NCBI GenBank assembly: GCA_026122225.1
Contig: JANEZZ010002363.1
Coordinates: 1-64,000 of the forward strand
Length of the DNA stretch: 64,000 bases
Direction of reading: 5' to 3'
Origin: Heloderma charlesbogerti
Taxonomy: Eukaryota; Chordata; Lepidosauria; Squamata; Helodermatidae
Below, piece after piece: positions 56,062-64,000 of this stretch. The position numbers and the translations under genes were made by a program. Under the pieces are notes generated by a model that saw nothing but the letters and a program-made list of their open reading frames with translations, was not told the origin of the DNA and searched no databases. Within the stretch, counting starts at the first letter, position 1; the number at the start of each line of letters is the position of its first letter.

Positions 56062-56789
56062 TACTTTCTTTAAAAAAATGCAATCCCAGTGGGTAATACT
56101 AAATGTCACTTAAATAGGAAAATACAGATCATGTATCCACCACTGTGAGTGACTAATTTAATCTATAACTTATCCATTAATAGCGGTCTACATCACTACC
56201 CAGTTACGTCACTGCAATGCAACGTTGCTAGATGGGAATTTTCCACCATTTGAACAGATAAAATAATTAAAACTTTGACTAGATACCCATGATGGTTAAA
56301 ATAACCCCCTTAATGTTATACTTATTTTGCCCCACTAACACCCTGGATGTCTGGACTGTCCATAATTTTCCAGATTAAAAGGTGAAACCAAAAGGGGTAG
56401 AAAGGGGTACCTGAAGTAGATTTATTGAGCAGAAAAAATGTAGGTCCCAATATGTTCCAAGCATTAATATGGATTGAACCCAAGTCTGAGTCAAATTTGG
56501 GAGTTCCAATCTAGGGTGAAAGGCAGCCATTGGCTCTTTACCCTAAAGTGTGCAATGAAACACTGCCTCTCAGGATCCACAAGCCCTCCTGTATACAACA
56601 CACAAAAATCTCATTGAGGAACAAAAGTGACTGTGAATGTCAGCACAAGCTCCCAAAAGAAGTGCTTCTTTTACAGCCTAGGATCTTCCTACTTGGAAAA
56701 TATCTGTCTTCCTAAACCTGTGTTGGCTAATGCTGAGCAGAAAATCTGCAGTCAGAAACTTCTGGCTCCAATTTAAAAGGGGAGGAATA
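56062..56789. other. Non-coding stretch, nothing recognised
   Basis: No gene or clear repeat is seen before the CR1 5' region. Confidence 0.35.
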
Positions 56790-57157
56790 GGTCCTTAAAG
56801 CTGGAAGCCATTTTTTGAGGGAGGGGGGATTTTTCAAAGGGTTTGTCAGGGAAGTGTCTGTTTTCCGCCTCTGAGCAGAGCAGAGCAGAGGAGGCTGCTC
56901 CAGCTGGTCCAGGGACTACAGAAGCAAGCAAGCTCCCCAGGGAGCGAGCAAACAGGGGGAGCAAACAGGAGCTGGCCAGGAGAGTTCGGCAGAGGAGGTC
57001 AAGGGGGAGGCCCCTAACATTTTTTAAAAATTATTTTTCTTGTAACACACACTTCCACACCGGTGGGACTCTGCTTTTAACCTCTAGTGAGTAGAGGACC
57101 AGGTACAGGCTAGTCTAGAACAATCACAAAGCTAGACACAAAAAGGGAAAAGAAGCT

Positions 57158-57523
57158 ATGGAAGGACAAGACTCTCCAGTGGTGGTGACCTGCAAGGTGT
57201 GTGCCATGTTTGCTTTCTTGCCTGAGAACAACATGGGCTACACCTACAACAAGTGCAAGTTGATCATGCTGCTGGAAGAAAAAGTAAGAGGACTGGAGCG
57301 GCGACTGTCAACCCTCCGGGGAATAAGAGAACACGAAGAGTTCTTGGACAGAATGGTGGAACTACAGCAGCAAAGTGAAGACCTGAAGCTTGAAGAGCAA
57401 CAGCAAGCTGAGGCAGAAGTGGGAAATGCTGAGGTGAGGAAAAATGCAGTAGAGGATACTCCTTGGAAAAGGGTGACAGGAGAAGAAGAACTAGGCACCA
57501 CTCTGCATCAGTGGAAGCAGTGA
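57158..57523 (+). pseudogene. CR1 ORF1, zinc-finger-like and coiled-coil part
   Basis: The 121-codon frame opens MEGQDSPVVVTCKVCAMFAF. Cysteines in TCKVCAMF and NKCKLI suggest the PHD-like zinc-binding segment known in CR1 ORF1, now with changed spacing. A coiled coil follows (about residues 40-100; EEKVRGLERRLSTLRG, then glutamine/glutamate-rich). The start and a pre-ATG purine context look ordinary. Shortly after, a run ending EDESG hits a stop, and sequence for the first esterase block is missing. Confidence 0.8.
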
Positions 57524-57597
57524 AGGTGTGGAACCGATTCCAGGTACTTGAGGATGAGAGTGGAGGATAACCTGCAGAGTTATCCTTTCTTCTCATC

Positions 57598-57933
57598 TAT
57601 ATGGGAACAAATGATACCGCCAAGCAGAGCTACGAAGAAATCACATCAGACTTTGATGCTTTGGGAAGGAAACGCAAGAACTTTGGGGCCCAGATAGTTT
57701 TCTCATCCATCCTTCCAGTAGTTAGAAGAGGGATAGAAAGGGAAAGAAAAATACTCTGGGTGAATGACTGGTTACAAAGGTGGTGCCGATGACAGAGATT
57801 TGGATTCTGGGACCATGGGCTATACTTCCTGGAAGATGGGCTGTTGGCAAGGGACAGGTTGCACCTCACAAAGGATGGGAAGAATGTGTTTGGCCACAGC
57901 ATGAAGAACTTCATCAGCGGGGCTTTAAACTGA
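57598..57933 (+). pseudogene. CR1 ORF1, esterase domain remnant
   Basis: Conceptual translation gives MGTNDTAKQSYEEITSDF, then VFSSILPVVRR, and after one stop the segment FGFWDHGLYFLEDGLLARD and RLHLTKDGKNVFG. GTND and the D-x-LHL segment are blocks of the SGNH-type esterase described in CR1 ORF1. The nucleophile block (GDS) is not found and seems lost in a deletion just before 57598. The stop TGA at 57790-57792 follows RWCR; CR1 relatives usually have arginine here, so CGA-to-TGA is likely. This domain is not functional. Confidence 0.8.
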
Positions 57934-58081
57934 ATCCTACGGGGAAGGGAGATGTAAAGTTGGGGGTAACAATGGACGAAGGCTCATGCACTGCAACAGA
58001 GAGAACAGCTCTAATAGCACCCGATAATAGTCTTCAGAAACATGTAGGAAGAAAGCCAGACTATAAAGCACATGGTCTTCA

Positions 58082-58978
58082 ATATCCATATACTAATGCC
58101 CAGAGTATGGGAAACAAACAGAATGAACTTGAACTCTTAACTTGAATGAACAAGAGGGAAATTATGACTTGATAGGTGTAACTGAGACTTGGTGCGATGG
58201 GTCTCATGACTGGAATACAGCAATTGAAGGATATAACTTGTTCAAAAAGAACAGAAGGAACAGAAAGGGAGGTGGGGTTGCACTATATGTGAAAAATACA
58301 TATCTCTGCACAGAAATACAGGAGGACGAGCTTGGTAGCCCCATCGAGAGCATCTGGATCAAAATAAATGGAGCAAAGAATAGAAGGAACCTGGTGGTCA
58401 GAGTCTACTACCGGCCACCCAATCAAGGAGAAGACAAGGATGAAACTTTTGAAAAGCAAATAGCCAATGTTTCAACGAAGCATGAGGTAGTAGTAATGGG
58501 GGACTTCAATTTCCCTGATATTTGTTGGGAGACGAATTCTGCAAAACATGGCCCCTCCAGGAAATTCCTGACTTGTGTGAAGGATAACTTCCTCCTACAG
58601 AAAGTAGAGGAAGGAACTAGAGGATTGGCTATCCTTGAGTTGATCCTAACCAACACAGATGACTTAGTGGGTAAAGTAGCAGTTACAGGAACTCTGGGGG
58701 AAAGCGACCATGTTATACTTGAGTTCTTGGTTCTAAGGGAAGCAAAAACCAAGTGTAGTCAAACATGTACCCTGGGTTTTAGAAAAGCTGATTTTAATAA
58801 ACTCAGAACAATGATAAGTAAGGTCCCATGGCAAGCGACTCTTAGTGCGAAAACGAGTCCAAGATGGGTGGGAGCTTTTAAAAAAGGAAATTCTAAAGGC
58901 ACAATTACAAACAATTCCAACAAGAAGAAAAGATGGAAGACAACAGAAGAAGCCAATGTGGCTTCACAAAAAGCTTAG
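58082..58978 (+). pseudogene. CR1 ORF2 endonuclease
   Basis: The AP endonuclease that nicks target DNA. The start (PYTNAQSMGNKQNELELL) is in one frame; a frameshift near 58140 leads to NYDLIGVTETWCDGSHDW, NRKGGGVALYVKN, RVYYRPPNQGED, VVMGDFNFPDICWETN and GESDHVILEFLVL. Catalytic Asn, Glu, Asp and His positions are all kept. The frame shifts again near 58845, so a joined protein cannot be made. Confidence 0.9.
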
Positions 58979-60842
58979 AGATGACCTGAAAACAAAAAAG
59001 GACACATATAGGAAGTGGAAAGAAGGCCAAGCAACAAAGGAAGGCTACAGGCAGGTAGCACAGAATTGCAGGGATGATATCAGGAAGGCTAACGCTGAGA
59101 ACGAGCTGAGGTTAGCGAGGGATGCTAAAAGCAACAAAAAGGCTTTCTTCAGCTACGTGCACAGTAAAAGACAGAGGAAAGAAATGGTGGTTCAGCTATT
59201 AAATAAGGATGGCAAAATGATAACAAATGATAAAGAAAAGGCAGAGGTGCTCAATTCCTACTTTGGCTCAGTCTTCTCCCAAAAGAGGGTCTATGACCCC
59301 CCCTGGCAAAGGCGAAGTACAGGCTGAAGGGGCAGGATTGCAGCTTGAGATCGATAGGCGTATGGTCAAGGAACACCTAATTACTTTGAATTAATTCAAA
59401 TCTCCAGGGCCAGATGAACTGCGTCCTAGAGTAATAAAGGAACTGGCAGAAGAACTCTCAGAACCACTGTCTATTCTCTTTGAGAAATCATGGAGGACGG
59501 GTGAAGTGCCAGATGACTGGAGGAGGGCTAACGTTGTCCCTATCTTCAAAAAGGGTGAAAAGGAGGAACCTGGGAACTACAGACCAGTCAGTCTGACATC
59601 AATCCCTGGGAAAATTCTGGAGCAGATTATAAAGCGATCCATCTGGAAGCACCTTGAAAACAATGCACTGATTACTCGAAGCCAACATGGATTTGTGAAG
59701 AACAAATCCTGCCAGGCAAATCTGATCTCATTTTTTGATCAAATAACCTCCCTTGTGGATGGTGGGAATGCTGTGGACATAATATACCTCGACTTCAGCA
59801 AAGCTTTTGACAAAGTGCCCCATGATATCCTGATGAGCAAACTAGCTCAAAGTGGGCTCGATGAAACAACGATCCAGTGGATCCACAGTTGGCTACAGAA
59901 TCGGACTCAAGGAGTGCTTATCAATGGGACCTTCTCAAACTGGGGAGAGGTAACGAGTGGGGTACTGCAGGGCTCAGTCCTGGGCCCAGTGCTCTTCAAC
60001 ATTTTTATTGACTTGGAGAAGGAGGTGCAGGGAATGCTGATCAAATTTGCAGATGACACAAAATTGGACGGGATAGCTAAGACAGAAACAAAATTCAAAG
60101 TGATCTGGATAGACTGGAGTGCTGGACAGCAAACAACAGAATGAAATTTAATAGGGATAAATGCTGAGTTCTGCACCTAGGAAGAAGAAACCAAATGCTC
60201 AGTTACAAGATGAGGGATATGTGGGTCAACAACATTACAAGCAAGAAGGATCTTGGAATTGTTGTAGATCACAAGCCGAATATGAGCCAACAATGTGATG
60301 TGGCTGCAAAAAAGACAAATGCTATTTTGGTCAGCATTAATAGAAGCATAGCTTCCAAATCCCAGGAAGTACTAGTTCCCCTCTACTTAGCACTAGTTAG
60401 GCCTCATCTGGAGTACTGTGTCCAGTTCTGGGCACCGCACTTAAAGAAGAATGAAGACAAGCTGGACAGGGTTCAGAGGATGGAAACAAGCATAATCAGG
60501 GGACTGAAAACAAAGCCTTATGAAGAGAGACTGAAAGAACTGGGCATGTTTAGCCTTGAGAAGAGAAGACTGAGGGGAGAGATGATAGCGCTCTTCAAGT
60601 ACTTGAAAGGTTGTCACAGAGAGGAAGAAGGCCAGGATCTCTTCTCAATCATCCCAGAATGCAGGACACGGAATAATGGGCTCAAGTGACAGGAAGCCAG
60701 ATTCCGGCTGAACATCGGGAGAAACGTCCTGACTGCTAGAGCAATACGACAGTGGAACCAATTACCTAGGGAGGTGGTGGGCTCTCCCACACTGGAGGCA
60801 TTCAAGATGAGGCTGGACAGCCATCTGTCACGGATGCTCTGA
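58845..60842 (+). pseudogene. CR1 ORF2 linker and reverse transcriptase
   Basis: 58845-59327 covers the linker (KPMWLHKKLRDDLKTKKDTY, KANAENELRLARDAKSNKK, YFGSVFSQKR). RT starts near 59400 and is open from 59506: [76 protein letters not shown] and [13 protein letters not shown] with the catalytic FADD. A residue pair usual after FI(N)D appears lost. The C-terminal region continues in another frame (60195-60689: LGIVVDHKPNMSQQC, VRPHLEYCVQFWAPHLKKN, RLKELGMFSLEKRRLRGEM) and, past a stop, to the terminal TGA at 60840. The active site survives, but at least three frame breaks disable it. Confidence 0.9.
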
Positions 60843-60984
60843 CTTGGATTCCTGCATTGAGCAGGGGGTTGGACTCGATGGCCTTGTAGGCCCCTTCCAA
60901 CCCTACTATTCTATGATTCTATGATTCTAAGTGAGCTTACCTCTGCAGCTTGCAGCCATGGCAACACAAATTAAGGTGATGGGG

Positions 60985-61150
60985 CCTCAACAGTTGGTGG
61001 CCACCACATTTTACCCAGAATGCCCTGGATACAGCATCATCCGAGGGCATTGTGGGAAAAATGGCACCCTCCATGCCATTTTCCCCTAGAATGATGCAAA
61101 GCCCAGGATTCTGGGTAAAAAATGTCAGCCACCAACTCTTGAGAACAGTT
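60985..61150. mobile_element. Imperfect foldback, MITE-like
   Basis: CAGTTGGTGGCCACCACATT near 60991 pairs with AATGTCAGCCACCAACTCTT near 61123. Inner TACCCAGAATGCCCTGG pairs with CCAGGATTCTGGGTA. The arms are diverged and there is no coding capacity. It lies just after the CR1 tail. Confidence 0.6.
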
Positions 61151-63037
61151 CTGTTGGTAACCTTTGTTGGTGTTACCATGGCTACAGATGGCACTGAAAA
61201 TTAAAGTTTAAAAAGTTGGAGAAAGACGTGCTACTTTCCACCACCAGTAAATCTCTTGAACTTAAATATATTTACTAGCACTTCTCCTCTGTCCGTTCGC
61301 CACATCTTGATTGGTTCCTGCCCCTATATCAGTTTCCCTTTCATGTCGATTCATTAACTATGCAAAAAGCCACTTACAGCTATACACCTCACACAGCTTG
61401 CTTGCCCTTTCAGCTATAAGCTGTCCTACGCCTCTTCTTGGTGTTATAAGCCTCTCTTTAGGTTCCCCGGTCTAGCCAGTTGCACCCACTGCCTATTTCC
61501 CTGCATGCTTCAGGGTCAAAACAGGCATTACTTTACATTTGTATGTAGCACCTATATCTTTTATTCATTTTTACTCAAAAGTAGTTGCAGGGCCCCAATA
61601 CAGATTGGGAACCTAGCATGGGGGCAAGGGGCTTTTAAGGTATGGATCAAGGCAAGGGCTCTACACCTCTTATAGAGTTAAAATGAATAAACTATGCAAC
61701 TGCTACCTAAGGCTTTAAAGTAATGTCTGATTTTGGTCCTCACCAGGCTGCCTTCACTGGATTCTAACCATGGCTTGCCTCTTGAAGTGTGATCCTTATT
61801 TTGCCCTCTTAACCAGACCCAGACACTTCAACACACACACACGCCCATTGCCATAAGGGACTCCCCACTCCAAATACCTCTCCTGCACACAACACCACCT
61901 GGCAACTCTACCTCATTGTGGTGGCCTCGCAAAGGTGTTGTCACCAGAATGACAGAAAAGAGCTCATGTCCCTGTCTGCCAGTTATCTTCTGCTCCTGAA
62001 CCTTTCAAAAAGTATCACAAAGTGTCTTTTATGCTTCAATAAAGGTGATCCTAACAGGATTAAATGCAGGTGAGTCAATAAAGGAGCAGCTAATAGTAGC
62101 CTTTATTATAAGAAAATGGTTTATCGGAACATATAGGCCTTGGAAGCTTTTCAGAGGCCTATCGTTTTTTTCAAAAAAATTGCGAGCCACCCTCTCTGTA
62201 CTTTTTGACAGTGCAAGCAAAGCAGGTCACAGTCCATTAAAGTAATAAGAACCCTATATTATATTTTACGAGTAAATATACATTTACAAGAAAACCAAAG
62301 ACTCTAGGGTAGAGTTCCCATCACAAAGCCTTATTGCCACTAGAGAGGTATATGAAATGCACTCAGTTCTGCCTGACACTCTAGCTTTAATACACAAATG
62401 CTGCAAAACCACCAGCATGAAAAGGATTGTGGTTGGGTCCTCACAATGGCAGCCGCTAAATCATCACTCTTGCCTGCAATAACATCCAGCATGTAGGATT
62501 TGCAGGACTGTCTCAGTATGTATAAGGAACTCATCATGAAAAGGTCATCTTTTATAAAAGCTTCCTTCCCATCGTCGCTGAGGCAAACAGCTGAGAGAAG
62601 TAGCAGCTTCTGAGCGGAGAAATACTGGGCTGTTTGAACAATGCTGGATAATAAAGACATTAGAAAAATGCTGCTACATGAGAAACTAGGCTCCTGTTGC
62701 AACTGCAGTAGAAGTAATAATGTTTGGATACTTGTATCTGCACTTTAAAAAAACAAAGGGGCAGTTCACATGTCACCTAACAACAAATCATGGGTTAACT
62801 CTGAGTTGTTTAACGCATAAACAACCCAGAGTGTCCAGGTTTGGAAAACACTCTCACAGAGAGTGGAAGCAGCTCAGGAAAACCCCACAAACGGGGGGGT
62901 TAAATAGCCCGTGATTTGCTGCCATGACGTCCAAACGGGGTCAATATCTGTCAGGAATTCCAGGCTTCAACCAGGAATGCCAGGGCCCGAAAATGCTACC
63001 AGGGAGGGGCTGTGTCCTCTTCTGGTTCAAAAGATAA
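61151..63037. other. Non-coding stretch, nothing recognised
   Basis: A short CA-rich run lies at about 61832-61845. A 120-codon minus-strand frame at 62340-62702 has no recognisable domain. No repeat is firmly identified. Confidence 0.35.
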
Positions 63038-63440
63038 TAGGGATGTGCAATATCAACACCTGTGAACAGTGAGAGAAAGAGCAAGGATAGAGGCTAGGGG
63101 GGATGAGAAACAGCAAGGTGAACAGGTGGGGGAGAAATACTGTGGGTAGAGGCTGGGAGGGAGGGGGAAACAGCAAGGCAAGGGGGAGAGAAAGAGCCAG
63201 GCTAGAGGCTGGGGGGGGGGAAACAGTGAGCTAAAGAGGAGGGGGAATACTGAGGCTAGAGGCTGGGAGGGAGGAGAAAATAGCAAGGCAAAGGGGTGAG
63301 TGGGAGAAAAAGAGCAAGGCTAGGGACTAGGAAGAGAGAGGAAGAAGAAGGCTAGGGCCAGGGAAGGGAGAGAAATAGCAATGAAAGCGGTTATGGGGAG
63401 AGAAATAACAAGGCTAGAGGCTGGGGGTGGAGAGAGATCA
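63038..63440. repeat. Purine-rich minisatellite next to a TAGGGATGTGC end
   Basis: TAGGGATGTGCA at 63038 equals the end of the hAT-like element at 44332. Directly after it, purine-rich units of about 40-60 bp repeat with the words GAGAGAAA-AGCAAGGCTAGAGG and CTGGGAGGGAGG. I find no opposite TIR. It may be an element whose interior became a minisatellite, or chance adjacency. The proline/serine-rich reverse frame is repeat translation. Confidence 0.65.
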
Positions 63441-63687
63441 AAAGGGAAAGGTCTGTGTGGATGCAAGATTGGGAGGAGCCAGGAAGCAACTCTTTCTTTC
63501 TGTTCCTGCTGTCCAAATATCTGATTAGTGGCAAGTTCAGGAATACAAAGGAGAACCTGGCACCCTAATGTTTTTCAAGGTTTTAATAATTTTTTTTAAG
63601 GGGACAGGGAGTAGAGAGCTTCACAGGTGCTATTGGAGGCCCTCATACGTTGGTCATTCAACTGTAATAAAGATTGATTGATGGTCC
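63441..63687. other. Non-coding spacer
   Basis: No feature is recognised between the minisatellite and the probable LTR. Confidence 0.35.
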
Positions 63688-64000
63688 TGTTAGATAAAAA
63701 GTCCTTGCTTTCGGTTTAGAAGAAAAGAGTGCCAGGCAGGCAGCAGTGGATCCAACACTATTTTATTGAACGTTTTGCAAAACGGGTGCAGAGCAGTCTG
63801 GACCCCGAAACACGTGTGCAAAAGCCCTTTATATCATATCGCTTCTATTGTTCTTACCAGTAACCAATGAAACAGTTAGTACATCGGCTCACTAAGTTAA
63901 TATCCAATAAACAGTCACTATCAGCTTACCAAGCCGTTAGTCATGAGCGCGTCAGTATGATTCCCTTTTTGCTCCGCCTATATTTTCCCGCCACTCGGGC
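63688..64000 (-). mobile_element. Probable retroviral-type LTR, cut by the window edge
   Basis: On the minus strand the text has an ATATAAA box (63828-63834), an AATAAA polyadenylation signal about 65 bp further (63762-63767), a U5-like segment and an end in CA (TG at 63688 on the plus strand). Below 63688 no tRNA primer-binding site follows, so it is a 3' LTR or a solo LTR. Any internal region would lie beyond 64000. The class (endogenous retrovirus or other LTR element) cannot be fixed from this part. Confidence 0.6.

Larger units (their letters stand above)
56790..60933 (+). mobile_element. CR1 LINE, nearly complete but decayed
   Basis: About 4.1 kb: 5' UTR from about 56790 (boundary approximate), ORF1 pieces (57158-57933), ORF2 pieces (58082-60842) and a short 3' UTR with GGACTCGATGGCCTTGTAGG. 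It ends in tandem ATTCTATG repeats at about 60909-60933, the hallmark 3' end of CR1. This tail differs from the TTCTTATG tails at 15898 and 18243, so at least two CR1 lineages are present. No TSD is evident. Confidence 0.93.

Overview
The window looks like non-genic DNA from a squamate reptile, probably a lizard. The evidence is its mix of transposable elements: three BovB (RTE-clade) LINE copies ending in the GTT-rich BovB tail, an L2-clade LINE with several orphan L2 3' ends, CR1 copies, tRNA-derived SINEs of lizard type, and many non-autonomous DNA transposons. I found no host protein-coding exon, rRNA, functional tRNA gene or CRISPR array. Nearly every long reading frame is a transposon relic or a shadow of one.

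Layout. 1-612 is the right part of a palindromic hAT-like element. 613-4600 is mostly single-copy DNA with a tRNA-Ala-type SINE and a TIR transposon. 4601-5836 is a 5'-truncated BovB. 6255-6905 is an unclassified repeat carrying a nested TIR transposon. 6906-14930 is sparse: a near-perfect palindromic MITE, a CR1 tail, microsatellites and a SINE. 14931-18243 holds two CR1 remnants. 18741-20550 is a BovB with an internal deletion and an exact 11-bp target-site duplication (TSD). 21096-24215 is a long decayed L2. 24216-36126 has L2 tails, SINE pieces, MITEs and local tandem duplications. 36127-39344 is a full-length BovB with its own exact 11-bp TSD. 40603-41247 is a large inverted duplication. 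43215-45121 and 49078-52346 are clusters of nested DNA transposons. 55424-56053 is another hAT-like palindromic element, with a perfect 8-bp TSD. About 56790-60933 is a CR1 retaining recognisable ORF1 and ORF2. From 63688 a probable LTR runs off the right edge.

The most striking feature is a family of foldback hAT-like elements (1-612, 44332-44769, 50155-50739, 51072-52054, 55424-56053, possibly starting again at 63038). They share a TAGGGATG-type terminus, 8-bp TSDs where testable, GC-rich tandem arms and outward-facing splice-donor-like motifs. Their cores are palindromic, and in the 51072 copy the core is a palindrome built from nine smaller palindromes. The LINEs here cannot move on their own: stop codons (several of the CGA-to-TGA kind expected from CpG decay), frameshifts, deletions or a lost catalytic residue affect every copy.
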